64,000 nt of DNA from Plectrocnemia conspersa (lineage: Eukaryota; Arthropoda; Insecta; Trichoptera; Polycentropodidae), in the NCBI GenBank assembly GCA_009617715.1, contig VTFK01000333.1, forward strand, positions 496,001 to 560,000, written 5' to 3'. Within the stretch, counting starts at the first letter, position 1, and each line of letters begins with the position of its first letter. The notes under the pieces are model-generated. The model saw only the letters and a list, made by a program, of their open reading frames with translations, did no database searches and was not told the origin of the DNA. The translations under genes and the position numbers were made by a program. Below, in pieces: positions 48,181 through 60,208 of this stretch.

Positions 48181-48560
48181 TGTGTTTAATTTTTATATAC
48201 GGGAAAAAATGTCAATTAAAATATAACGGCCCAATTAAATGAGCGGTGCTTATAAACTCAATAAACAATATTGAGCTGTAAATAGTTTTTATTATATATA
48301 AATTGTGTTGAATCAAATTTAAGAACACATATTCTAATGTGAATTTTTGATATAACATATTTAATAGTAGTCTATTAATATATTTTTAAGTAATACTAAT
48401 CGAAAAAAGCATTCACAAAACTTGGTAATTTTTTATTGAGTTAATATTTTTTATATACACATATTGAGAACTACTGAATTGTAGAGATTCTGAAAAAAGG
48501 CGGGAATTTATCGCTATGCTTATCAAAGCCTAAACAAGTAATATAATATATGTACATATA
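48181..48560. other. AT-rich spacer
   Basis: No feature supported. Confidence 0.4.
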
Positions 48561-48880
48561 TGTAATATTATCGCAAACATGCAAAGGGGGTTGATTGGTT
48601 GCAACGGCATATGCCGCACGTTGCATTGCTCAGCACTTGGAGTGGAGACATGCGACTGTGTTTCAGAGGGGTCTGAATCACCCTCGCCTATTATTTTTTT
48701 GAATAAAAATATAATGTTAACCCTTTATTAAGGCAGCACGGTGAATTCATTGGTTACGCACAATAATATCGCATTAGCATACCGACGGACACGTGTGCAG
48801 ATTTGTTTAACCCTTCTCTAGGTGGAAACAATTTGAACGATAATGAATGCGTGTATAACAATGGGCGGAGATTTTAAGGG
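48561..48880. promoter_or_regulatory. GC-richer island centred on a dyad
   Basis: Contains a perfect 12-base palindrome CGGCATATGCCG at 48605-48616, flanked by TGCAAC and GTTGCA to give a larger dyad over 48602-48625. AGCACTTGGAGTGG follows near 48629. No open frame. The symmetry suggests binding of a dimeric factor, which is inference. Confidence 0.45.
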
Positions 48881-49247
48881 TTAAGTGTATATAAAAACTG
48901 TTCACGTGCAAAAACTAGATATTATAATTAAATGGACTGAAAAAAATGTTTTACATCAAAAAATAATCTATATGCTAGGAATTTTTTATCAAATATCGAT
49001 AAATTAAATATATATCCTAACAGGACGAATTGTTCTTGTTTTGTCATGAATTTGTAATTAATAATATTATTTCATTTATATTTTATGTAAATGTGTCGAT
49101 CGGAATTTTTGTGTAAATTTTGGATTAAAAAATCTGGTATAGTACAAAACGTTTTAGTTCAATAGTACATAAAAATGGCATAAAGCATTTAAAATATATG
49201 TGTATTACATTAATATGAATGCATATATTATTTTGTAAAAATGATGC
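48881..49247. other. AT-rich spacer
   Basis: No feature supported. Confidence 0.45.
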
Positions 49248-50097
49248 TAATTGAGAATTAAAAATTTGGGGTACAGGCGTTTCTCTGTTTGCTTATTGGT
49301 ATAACTTGTTAGGGTTAAAAATGTTGACTAAAAAATTAACCTTATAAATCTTATTTTATAATAAGTAATAAAGCTATATCATCTATAACCTCATATTTCT
49401 TTTTAACATTTAATATAAATAAAAATAATTGTAAGTATAAAATCATAAGATAATGAATAATTTTAATTTTATCACTTTGCACGTTTATTTTGCCACAAAA
49501 GTTAAAATATTCAATTAATTTGTCAGACAATTGTTTTAATATTTGTTTATATTAAATTACGATTTAATTTTTTTTTAATTTTGTAAATATTATTTTTTAC
49601 AAAAAAATTAACAAAATATTTAAGAATCCATTTTTAATATATTGCATTAAATAAATAAAAATATATTAATAAAATTATATTTCAATGTACACTTATAATA
49701 TATTTTTTTATTGAATCTATACAATTTATTAAAAATAAATTTTTAAATATTTTGCTTATTTTTTTGGTAAAAATAATGTTTACAAAATTAATAAAAAATT
49801 AAATCGTAATTTAATATAAACAATTTTTCGACAAATAAATCAATTGGTCTGACTTTTGTTGCAAAATAAACGTGCAACGTGATAAAATTAATATTATTAT
49901 TTTATTTATAATCTTATACTAACACTTTTTTATTTATTTTAAATGTTAAAAAAATATGAGGTTTAAAATGATATAGCATTATTATTTAATATAAATAAAA
50001 TTTGTGAGGTAAATTAATTAGTCAACATTTTTAACCCTAAAAGTTATAAAAATACAAGCAGAGAGACGCCTGTACCCCAAATTTTTATTCTAAATTA
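49248..50097. repeat. Nearly complete 850-bp palindrome (long hairpin)
   Basis: Both halves are inverted copies of each other almost to the centre. The outer ends read TTTGGGGTACAGGCG (from about 49266) and CGCCTGTACCCCAAA (to about 50081). Further inward, TTAAAAATGTTGACTA and the region with CACTTTGCACGTTTATTTTG (about 49474) pair with CAAAATAAACGTGCAACGTG (about 49862), and TAAATTACGATTTAAT (about 49551) pairs with ATTAAATCGTAATTTA (about 49799). The unpaired loop is only about 25 bases (about 49670-49695). Divergence between arms is modest and includes indels. If transcribed it would form one long double-stranded RNA. It may be a fold-back MITE with GGGGTACAGGCG termini. Confidence 0.85.
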
Positions 50098-50241
50098 ATA
50101 GTACACAGTCTTAAAAGTAAATAATATAGAAATTATTTACTGTTTTTTTTTTTCATTGTAAATAAATAAAAATACAGTAAAAAATAATTTCTATATTATT
50201 TACTTTCAAGACTGTGGACTATTAATTTAGAATAAAAATTT
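50079..50241. repeat. Second palindrome interlocked with the first
   Basis: The left arm (50079-50142) and right arm (50175-50241) are inverted and almost identical: AAATTTTTATTCTAAATTAA, then ACAGTCTT and AGTAAATAATATAGAAATTA, each with a single substitution between arms outside these cores. The loop is a T-rich/A-rich 32-base spacer. The first about 19 bases of the left arm are also the last bases of the larger palindrome, so the same word occurs three times in alternating orientation (49248-49268, 50079-50097, 50223-50241). Confidence 0.85.
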
Positions 50242-50930
50242 GAATTTTTTTTTAAAAAAATTTAACGATTGTTATTAGTTCATTTTAATATTTAAGTTTA
50301 TAAATACAAGTATAAAAATCAAATATAAATATTTTATACAAAAATCACTTATAATGCTTCAAATTGTATTGTGAAAAAAAAATTAGTTCTCATATTGTCA
50401 CTATGACAGAATTTACAGAACATTTATTAAAAAATTTTGATCGTTTCATTTAAAAGCTACTGATGATTACTTTTTTAAAATGCGCAACTTATTAAACAAT
50501 TATATTACATCGATAATATTATTTATATTAAAAAATTATTAGAACTAAAATAATAACTTAAAATAATAACCATACATTCTATTAAAAAAAAATAGATTTC
50601 AGATTTAAAATCAGCACCTACTTTTACAAATAATATAATTGCATATTTTTGGCATAAATTTAAAAAGGTCAAGTTTAATAATAATTCATTTTATTGTTAT
50701 TCCAATAAAAAAGTATTATAAATAGCAGTAAAAATATTATTATAATTAAAAATAAAAATAAATTTAATACACAAAAACTATTGAAATAACATTGATATTT
50801 CTTTTATTTTTAATATGTACAATATATTTATTTACAACAAATTTAGGGCTACATTTAAATTGAAAATATATTAAAAAAATTAGGGCTAGCCTAATTTTAT
50901 TTAACAATAATATGTTTTAACAATACATTA
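50242..50930. other. AT-rich desert
   Basis: A/T low-complexity; no feature supported. Confidence 0.5.
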
Positions 50931-51430
50931 TGATTATCGATCAATCACGTCGACATAGTCCCCAATAGTGAAAAGATTGAAGACCCCTGTCGTGCAACAG
51001 TCGACACGCGTGCGTCCAGGTGCAATCGTAACAAGTTGAATTTCCATACACCAGTTGCGAATCAAACAGGCTGCTGCGTGCATTACAGGTTTTCTCTTTA
51101 TTAACCATTTTCGCCGACACAATAACCCGATGACGATTGGCGTAGGGTTGTTTTTTTAGGATTTTTACTTCTATTTTCATTTTCATTTGGGATGGGGTGG
51201 GTCAGCGGCAGGTGTGGCGTTGCTTTCTCATTGTTTACATTCCGCCATGTGTGACATCGCGACACGTGTGTGGGTATTGAATTTTTTCGAAAATTAAGGG
51301 TCCGATATATCGTAAACTAAGTCCGCTTCGAATTGCGTTTAATGGCGCGTGTTCGAATTTTTATGCGAATTCGGCTCGTGCTCTTTGATATATAATAATA
51401 AAACATAACCAAAGGCGGTTTTGATTGTTT
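50931..51430. promoter_or_regulatory. GC-richer island
   Basis: Complex CpG-containing sequence with GTCGACACGCGTGCG, CCAGGTGCAATCG (CAGGTG E-box) and CGACACGTGTG (CACGTG). Two overlapping minus-strand frames (50934-51186) in different registers have no recognisable domain. Candidate regulatory block. Confidence 0.4.
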
Positions 51431-52200
51431 GTTTTGTGCAATGGTATTCTAATAATAGAGCTTTAAAGCTAAGTGACTTTGAAACTAATATATAATTTGT
51501 ACTATAATATGTAATAATTTTTAATTTTTAATTATAAAAATGATATTTTCATATTTAATATTACACAATCAATAAAAATATCATAATACATAATTTAAAC
51601 AATAATAAAAAAAAATAATTAAAAAGCGAAAGGTAATCTGGGTAATACCTGTATCAAGCGGATATTAATCGCATCTAAATTATAGATTTGTATGACGTTA
51701 AATACAATATTGATTTCATAACAAGGCACAAATACTAAATTTTTACTTCGTTAAAACTTGCAGCTTAACCTACTTTTATATTTTGAGCCGATTATTTAAG
51801 TTTTAACTGCTTAATTAAGACTATTGACATTTATATGGCGTTTCGATTTCACTGAACAAATCGGTCGATCTGGTTTTTTCGTGTTTTAATTAACCTGAGT
51901 CGATAAATTATATTTTTATCATGGTCAACCATTATTTGGTGAAATTAAAAAAAAAATTAACCGCTTTTAATTTGCAGTTAAAATAATAAGTAAAACGCTA
52001 ATTAATAAAATTCTTTTATATATTAGTGAATACTAATAGTAATATTTTTTAATTGCTATGTAAGTAATTTTTAATAAGTAGTATATTACTATAATATGTT
52101 CATACTATATTTAAAACCAATTAATAAGAAAACTGATTAATTTTATAATACTGAATGCTAAAAAAAAAAATCAATATTAAAATGAATTGCTGTAATAATA
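51431..52200. other. AT-rich spacer with moderate patch
   Basis: A patch at about 51640-51920 is somewhat more complex (CTGGGTAATACCTG, CGGTCGATCTGG). No gene supported. Confidence 0.35.
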
Positions 52201-54230
52201 TGTTAATATGCTGTAATCTATTATATGATTAAACCCAATTTATATATTAAATTTACCACTGATTATAAATGTCTACATTACATTTTAAAATTTGTGAATT
52301 ATATAAAAAAACAGACCTAACTTAAAACTGTGCAATACATGAACTGAAAACTAATTTTAAATGACCACATCCAGAAATATGATTTTTCTTATTAAATAAA
52401 TTTAGATTAAAAATGATAATTTTATATTAACAAATTATAAGTATGTTTAGAACCATTTGTATATATTTTCCTACTTTTTAAATTTATTTTGATACCTATA
52501 TAAAATACTGTTTTGTATATATTTTTTATGTTTGCTTAACGCTATAATATTTTTTAGTTGTTTATATAACAATTAATATAATAAATTAAAAGGCCAATTT
52601 TAAACATTTACATTCTTTATACTTATAAGTTGTATATGTAACATTATTCTTAATAAAAATTATACAATGCATGAACTAAAAACATATTAGAAATTACCAC
52701 ATTAAAAAAATTAAATCAGAATAAATTTAGAATATAAATTATCTTTTTCATTAACAACATATAAGTATACTAATTAAACTTTACTTATATTTCTTAATTA
52801 AAAACGAATCATTTTCTGTTGGTTAAACAAATTTTTAAGTACAAAAAACTATTTAACTCGCTATATAATACATATTTAATTTAACGCTGATTATAAATTT
52901 ATATAATACATTTTTAAATATGTAAATTGTAAAAAGCTTAACTTAACACTGTTCAATATGTGACACATTTAAAATAGATTAAAAATTATTATTTTATATT
53001 AACAAAATATTAGAATGTTTAGAGCCATTTGTATATATTTTCTCACTTCTTTAGTATATAATACTGTTTTGTATATAGTTTTTACGTTTTCTTAATGCAA
53101 TAATAATTTTAGTTGTTAAAAGCTAAAGCTAATTTTTTTCACTTGAAAAAATAATCTAGATATTTTTAATTAATTTAAACGCTGATTTTTAATTTATTAA
53201 TTGTAAAAAATACACATAGTTAATAATCTGATTGAAAACTACCAATTATTTTAACTTAAAATTTATTTTAAAGTAACTTACTTAGAAATATAAATCCGGT
53301 TATTAAATAAATCTAAGATTCATATAATAAACTATAATTTAAAACCCTCTGCATATATTTCTTAACTATTTTATTAGTTTTACAAAGTTAAAATATGATT
53401 TGATAAATGTTTTCGAAGCTAAATTAATTCTATACTAATAGTTCATTTTCAAAAGTTTTTTTATATTTTACAAGATATTATTTTTTTTAAATATAAATTT
53501 TAATGCTTATTCTAAACATTTTTTTTTCATTTATATGTTGTATAAACAATATTATTTTTTTTTAAAAGTACATTCAAAAATTTAAATCAAGATATTCAAT
53601 TAATTTTAGATCAAAATAATTAAAGTAATAGTTAAAACATTCAATTAAGTTATAACGTATATTATTGTTTTGTAAATATTTCTTAACTTTTTTTTTTAAG
53701 GTTAAGAACAATTATTTTTTTAATGCTTAAACAAATTTATATTTTCTAATATAATAATACTCGATTTTTATTGAAATCTTAATCTTTACATTTAAACCCA
53801 CAACATATTTAAAATCAGTACATGTTTCAAAATATAAATCAGGTTAATAGATAAAATGAGAATTAAAATATGTTTTAAAATATATATAAAAATGTTTTAA
53901 TATTCTTAAGCATTTACAAAACAATTTTTAGTAGTACAAATACGTCTTTGTTGCCCAGACAAATTTGTATTAATTATATTAATTAAGATTAAAAATGTAT
54001 AAGTCGTCGTTGAAAAAATATATTTAATATCTCTACAATTTAAATAAAAAACTTGCAGCATAATAAAAGTTACCAAACATTTAAAAATAATCTTTATGGC
54101 ACAAAATTATAAGTTCGATTTTATGAAATATAGAATTTACCTAAAAAAATAATCTTTATATACAAATAGAAATCAAATTACAGAAATTTACAATATTTAT
54201 TAATTTGCATCTAAAAAAATACTTAACATC
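52201..54230. repeat. Decayed satellite-like tandem array, period about 290-320 bases
   Basis: A series of words recurs in the same order. TTTAGARCCATTTGTATATA occurs at 52446 and 53018 (572 apart), with a weaker TTTAAAACCCTCTGCATATA near 53338. CTGATTATAAAT occurs at about 52258 and 52886, with CTGATTTTTAAT near 53181. ATACTGTTTTGTATATA occurs near 52505 and 53060, and AAATATAAATC.GGTTA words near 53286 and 53830. Intervals cluster near 290-320 or twice that. Most units are strongly eroded and sequence is A/T-rich, so unit borders are approximate. No coding sequence. Confidence 0.5.
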
Positions 54231-55026
54231 TTAACAATTAATCATAGAAATACAATTAAAGAGATATTTTTTAATAATAACCCTTTGCCCGCGGATAACA
54301 CATATAGAAGTCATCATGAAAATCGTCAGTATGCAATAATGTGTCATGAACCTTTGAGCCTTGTTATATTTTTTTTGTAATGTTGGAAAATACTTTAATT
54401 TATTCAAATAATATTCAAATAACTTATGGCATAAATAGGTGCTCCCCCACATATTAGAAAATTTCGAAATGAAGCTCAAAAATATTTATTAATAATATCG
54501 AATAGATCGACAACTATTGAAAGATTTTTAAGCACTAATATATATACGTTTTAATTAACGTGAATCGGTCAATTATATTTTTAGGATGGATAACCAATAT
54601 TTGATTATCGATTTTAAAATATAAATTAAATTACTGTATTATATTTAAATATGTTACTAAGAATAAGTAAAAAGTATTTGAAGTGTATTTTTTATTGATA
54701 TGTAAAACCTTTATATATTTTACTGGTTTTTTTATTATCTTTAACCTCACTTTTGTGTTATTTTACAATATAAGATATACAAGTTATCTAGCCATTCATT
54801 TAAGATTTTATTGGTACATATGCAACCGCAATTAATCACTATAGCAAGCAAAATTTATCAGTTTACAACTTGTTCAGTCCTAGATTTTACTTATATTGAA
54901 TACTTTAAACTTAATTAAGCTCTAATTATTAGAACCCAATGAATATTATTTTTGAATAGTAAAAAATTACCATACACAAAATTCACAAGTGTATCACCTC
55001 CAAATAAAAATAGATTTTTAATAATT
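54231..55026. other. AT-rich spacer
   Basis: The 82-codon minus-strand frame at 54231-54479 has no recognisable domain. No other feature supported. Confidence 0.35.
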
Positions 55027-55098
55027 ATCTGCTTTATATTTTATATATATAAATTATAAAGCGAATATATTATTATTATATCTGCTTTATATTTTATA
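55027..55098 (+). repeat. 19-base direct repeat
   Basis: ATCTGCTTTATATTTTATA occurs at 55027-55045 and again at 55080-55098, 53 bases apart. Local duplication. Confidence 0.8.
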
Positions 55099-55720
55099 GC
55101 CCGACTCGTTTAAATTTTTAAGGATGAGTCACTCAAGTGAATTGCACCTATTCGATTGACCTAATGTTACAATTTTGCATTGCCCATTCCATGCCAATAA
55201 CTTTCAGCTGTAATGAGCTCGCCAGAACAAAATAGGATCAATAAATGCTCATAAAACTTTCCGCAAAAATATATTTTAGAAATTACACACTTTTAGAAGG
55301 TTCAATTATACCACATATCTACTTTAAAGCTACAGACTTAAAATTTACTTTAACAATGCTCGACGATGATGTCTCATTCTCGCACGGGCGCCATAACATA
55401 ATTCAAGTCGTTCGGGCAATTATTGCTGGCACGAAAGCGCACTCAGCCACCCGCATAAATATGTCGGTGGTCCTCTTGCAAGTATGTACTATATTACACA
55501 CACAACATATTATATACGTAGTACAAAAGGCCCGAGGGCCGCCACCTCTTTGACCGCTTAATCTTGACCACTCGGTAACGGCACTCGCACACTTTGTTTA
55601 ATTACTGCTCGACCACCACAACTTCTTATTAATTACTAAGTGGGCAACACGACAGGGGCGTAGGTGTTGTGTTGGGTATAACAATGTCGTGATGCATCTA
55701 TAGGGTAATTAAGAGGTTAA
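55099..55720. promoter_or_regulatory. GC-richer island with AP-1, NK-type and E-box words
   Basis: An AP-1-type TGAGTCA at 55125-55131 is followed directly by TCAAGTGA (55133-55140), matching the NK2 homeodomain core CAAGTG, and by CAGCTG at 55205-55210. A 102-codon plus-strand frame at 55245-55553 runs through it, with no domain I recognise and A/T-derived N-terminal half. The block is best read as a candidate enhancer. Confidence 0.45.
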
Positions 55721-55799
55721 ATAATAGCGAAAGCCAATTAATAGTCAGCGATAAATTAAATGTGAATTTTATAACTTGAATCCGATGATACAAAATTAT

Positions 55800-56160
55800 T
55801 TAAATGCTGACTCTTTGACTCTACAAGGGGATTTAGATTATTTATGAGATGGGTTTCTATTAACTGCTTGCTCTTTCATATCTGAAAGAGCCATATTGTT
55901 ATTTTTCCGATCCCATTTGCTATCAGACTATTCCTACGATTTTGATGGGAACATTTTGGCTATTGAAACTTTCACTAAAGATTTTGGAATCACTTTTAAA
56001 AGCAAGTGGAGATTCTCTCTTCACGTAAATATGCCAAAATGCTTGGCTTTTTTATGAGGAACATGTTTTACTTTGACGATCCGTCAATTATTCTGTATCG
56101 TCAAAGTCACAGTAGGAACGCTCTGAAGGATGCGTTCTTGCTGGAGCTTTTCTCTTAAAC
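55800..56160. other. Complex block with two perfect hairpins
   Basis: GCTCTTTCA/TGAAAGAGC forms a perfect 9-bp stem with a 4-base loop at 55870-55891. CTTTGACGAT (56071-56080) and ATCGTCAAAG (56097-56106) form a perfect 10-bp stem with a 16-base loop. The block between them is moderately complex and interrupted in all frames; ATGCCAAAATGCTTGGC lies at about 56031. It may be an unclassified mobile element or a structured island. Confidence 0.4.
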
Positions 56161-58230
56161 TGTTTAACTTATCTTATATATAAACTTTACTGTTCCTATG
56201 ATATTTTAATTACTTCAATTATCAGTATTTAAGATTATTGATATGTGATATGATTATTTAATGTATTTAAATTTTAATTTAATATATATAATAAGAAACA
56301 ATAAAGACAAATATATCTCTTAAAAAGTATTAAAAATGTTTATATTATACCTGATTTTTCTTAATAGTACATCCCTGTATTTATATATGGCAATACACAA
56401 TTGCATATTTTTCTGTTAAGCGGGTAACAACGTGGGATATCTAAGCCTTAGGCTGTATTTTTGATCAATTAGGTTGCTAACGATTATATGGTCTTGTTCA
56501 ATCGCAGTTATTAGTACGTCAATTTTTATCCACCTCTATAGACATACCATATCCTTAAATTGAGGTTTAGATATAGCTATATTTAAGATTTAACAATAAA
56601 ACAAATATGATTTATATTTGTATTTTTGTAAAGCAATTATAAATTAATATTGACTTTTTATTTAATAATATAAGGAAGTATTTACAAATACACAAACACT
56701 ATGATAACAACAGGTAATAATAAAAAAATGTAATATATATATATATCAATTCTATCGTTTATTACTACTACATCTATAACTAAACGTATTGTTTTTATTA
56801 AAAAATTGTTTAAAGAGTGTTTCACAATTACCTGGTAATTTATTTGTAAATAGATAAAATGCTACGAAAAACAATTAGCTAGTTTAACAAGAGCTTACAT
56901 TAATATATTTTTTGTTTAGTAATCAATAAAAATATACATCAATTTTTATATTTATTCAAATAAATTTTAAAATGTCATTATAAATTTTAAAATGTCATTA
57001 GAAAAAAACCCAATCACTAGAAATTTACAGAGATCTATACAATACATTTTAGTAATATGTAGTAAAGAAGAAACTAATATTCTGACACAGTCATGTTTTT
57101 AATTGTATAGTAAACCATTGACAAGGCGACTTGTAAAGTCTAAAATTAAGGTCATAATTTATGTAAATTCTCGTAAAAACACTGTAAATTACGTAGAATA
57201 TGGGAGTCAAGGATTTGCATCTAATCGGGATGTTTTTAATGTACTACGATTGATTTTCTCATTTTTAACCACAAATTTGAATTATCTAATTTTAATATAT
57301 TTCCTAAAATACCTATGTTCAAATCCCATATGGACCCGAAAAATTTTTTTTATTACAACTGGGAGATAAAGTTTTTTAATATTCGTTATTTTCAAGTATT
57401 CAAATATCAAATAGTAAACGAGAAAGTATTACAATATTAGAATTTATGAAGAATCGTAAAATACAGTTTGAATAATGAAAACAAAACTACACTATTTATT
57501 TTTATCTCAAAACTTATTGCGCATCTAGTGTTAAAATTTTAATCAGTTTGAACATTAACTTTAAAAACACCTGCTGCCAAAAAAATATAATCATAATAAA
57601 TTATATTTGACAGACTTTAAGATAAACGTTGATTAAATTGCTTTAAAAAAAATGAATTTAATATAAGCCAAAAAGAAATTCCACAGCTGCAAAATAATAT
57701 AAGTAATTTCTAGAAGTTCGGCAATTAAATAATGTTTTTTTAAAAATGTAATTGTTGACTTGATTTTATTATGACTCTGACTGCTATAAATATTTTAAAG
57801 ATAAGAAGATAAATTTCGCAGAAGAATTCCGAATTCTGGCAATATATAACACAAAGATTTTTGGTGTTCTTAGAAAGCAATAATTTTGTATATTTTATTA
57901 AAAATAAGAACGAATAATTGCTTAAATATTTAAATATTGGTTATTAAAAATCAAGTAAATATATTTTAAATTCATATATCTATATTAAAATCTTAAATCG
58001 TATGTTTTAAACTTTTTAAAAGTAATTTCAGAAGAAGATTTAACATATTATATATCCAACATTTTTCTTTTATATATAGAAGTTAGTGCAAAATTTATTT
58101 TGCATCACAGCATCCAGATATAAAAAATTAAATAAGCTCACAGATATATTAGCTTAAAACAACTAATGGAATTATAAGGGATATTTAGAAAGAAAAAATA
58201 CAACAATATTAAAAATAATATACAATATTT
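56161..58230. other. AT-rich desert with short tandem duplication
   Basis: Mostly A/T. A 20-base unit, TAAATTTTAAAATGTCATTA, is exactly duplicated at 56961-56980 and 56981-57000. A small complex patch lies at about 56410-56560. The 88-codon plus-strand frame at 57103-57369 has no recognisable domain. Confidence 0.45.
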
Positions 58231-59379
58231 AAGTTAGCAACAATGCCATTTCTCTAGGATACGTGTGACGTGGCATAGTTTTTAAAGCAATGTGTGCTAA
58301 AAGTTTTAATGTATGCATTATTTTTAAAAGAAAATAAAATAAATCATTGATAATATGTTTTTGTTTGTATTAATGTTATAAACATACATATAAAATAATG
58401 TTGTTATAAAATCATAACAAAATAATGAAAGTGCCGTTCATGGTCAAGACAAAAGTTAAAGACCATCCGTGATTACTGATGAATTCACTAAAAATATTTT
58501 TTGATTGATGTTTAACAGTCGATAAAATTTATGAAAAATGTAAAAAAATGTTTAAAACATTTTTTTTTAATTAGATAAATAAAATATCTAGCTATAAAAA
58601 ATTTTAGATTTCGAAAAAAACTGTCATGAGACTTCTATGACGTTGGAGGCAATAAGTTAATTTTTACACAGAGTACTATTTTGCAAAATCAACAAGGAAG
58701 TGCTTAAATTTTTCGAGTCGGTTGCATAATATTTATCGTATGAAATGATGCCTAAAATTAACATTTTTGGAATAAATATGAAATAAATAATTTATATGCT
58801 GAAACCACTAAGCAGAGACGCAGTATCTGAAAGGCACAGGTCCTCTGGGGACGTGGTACCTGATGGTGTTGCTCTCTGAAGGGTGTAGGCACTGTGATGC
58901 AAAAAAATTATAGACTTTTTGCAGAATTGCGGTCTTTGCAAGAACAGGCTTTTTTCGCACTCAAAAAAACGGACGTTTTTGAAAGTGACCTAATCAGATT
59001 CTCAGGCTGGGTTTTTGGTACGCAATGCGAAAATGTCAATGATGTTTATAATTATATTTACTGATAAGTCATCCCTTATCTCGCTGACTGATTGCTCAAT
59101 TGAAACTGCCGGTTTTTTTTTCATTCGTGTGACACATTTTACCGCTATAATGACTAAATGATTCACATAAGTTTAAGCATTATTACAGTTTTAAGATTTA
59201 AATATTTAGCAATATGTGAAATCTTAACGGTAATAAGCAATTAATATATAAATAATCAAAATACAAATATGATAGCAAAAATAATTTTAAAATCTTTTTT
59301 TTAACTAAATGATCACAGATGATACAATAATCTTTAAATTTAAAAGTCGATTCTTGATTTAGCATCCGTAATATTATAT
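58231..59379. other. Spacer with an unexplained GC-richer insert at 58800-59060
   Basis: Within A/T sequence, about 58800-59060 is distinctly more balanced (GGTCCTCTGGGGACGTGG, GCTCTCTGAAGGGTGTAGG). Short frames on both strands look coding-like but break quickly. It has no motif-rich island character and may be a fragment of an old transposon. Confidence 0.3.
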
Positions 59380-59920
59380 TTTACCTCACATTCCATCACG
59401 ACTCTTATCTCATCTCTCATACGTTTTTCCGCAAAAACATTTAATCAAACGTATATTAATCACACACTACACACTCTATCCACTTCGTCGAGATTTACGG
59501 CCGCTTATTATTATCGTTAAGTGTCAATTTTGGCGAGCGCCCTAGGGAAACGGCTCCCGCTTCGAAACGGGAACGCGGCATAAATCTCTTATCGAACGTG
59601 TATAATTGTACCGGGGCCCTTGGGCCCTCCAGTAGTGGGGCCTTGCTTCTCCTCGTCCTGAGACGATATATTTTTGCCGAGAATAACGTGTTATTAAGCA
59701 ACAGGTAGCATTTAGCCGCTGTCCCGTATGCAGAAATTTGAAACCGAACGCGTCATTAGGCTGTCTTCATTTATTATAATGATAACCGATCGATACCATT
59801 CCGCAAATATTGCATTTAAGGATTTTTTGAGGTCTTGTTGTATCGCTTGATTAAATCTGAAGAAGGACATCGCGAGATTGAATCAATAGATTAGGTTAGA
59901 AAAGTGATTACACTGTTGTT
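59380..59920. promoter_or_regulatory. Large GC-rich island
   Basis: Complex sequence including G/C blocks: GGGCCCTTGGGCCC (near 59615) and TCCCGCTTCGAAACGGGA, a stem-loop-capable word near 59557. A CAACAGGTAG word is near 59700. The 68-codon minus-strand frame at 59495-59701 shows no domain. Candidate regulatory block or promoter-like CpG region. Confidence 0.45.
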
Positions 59921-59964
59921 AATAACATATATTTTTATTTATTTAATTAAAATATGATAATTAT

Positions 59965-60208
59965 AATGAAAAAACATCTGGGTAGTGCGTGTAAGGAGCG
60001 TTATCGAACGCTGACATCCTGGCTGCAACAGGCAAGAATAAGGGACGCAAAAATGAGTATTTACGGCTTTACCGCCAGCGGCTAAAAATGGCCGATTATC
60101 GACAGATAATCGCCACAATGCCTGAGCAAATTCTAAAATTGCTTCATTGAATACGAATCGAGTTGTATTATTGTCAGCTGATGCATATTTGCGAGCCAAT
60201 AGAATCAC
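59965..60208 (-). repeat. Dispersed repeat family, copy 2
   Basis: Homologous to 12766-12990 in the same orientation. This copy has a perfect 8-bp stem, CGATTATC-GACA-GATAATCG, at 60093-60112; the aligned part of copy 1 keeps a weaker hairpin. On the minus strand a frame gives RPLFLPVAARMSAFDN and then APYTHYPDVF, while an overlapping 89-codon frame (59939-60208) is also open. Neither matches a family I know. The sequence is G/C-richer than its flanks, as in copy 1. Confidence 0.6.

Noticed and set aside
55245..55553. 102-codon plus-strand frame, as a possible gene
   Set aside because: Half lies in A/T-derived sequence, no recognisable domain, and the ATG lacks supporting context; more likely chance across an island.
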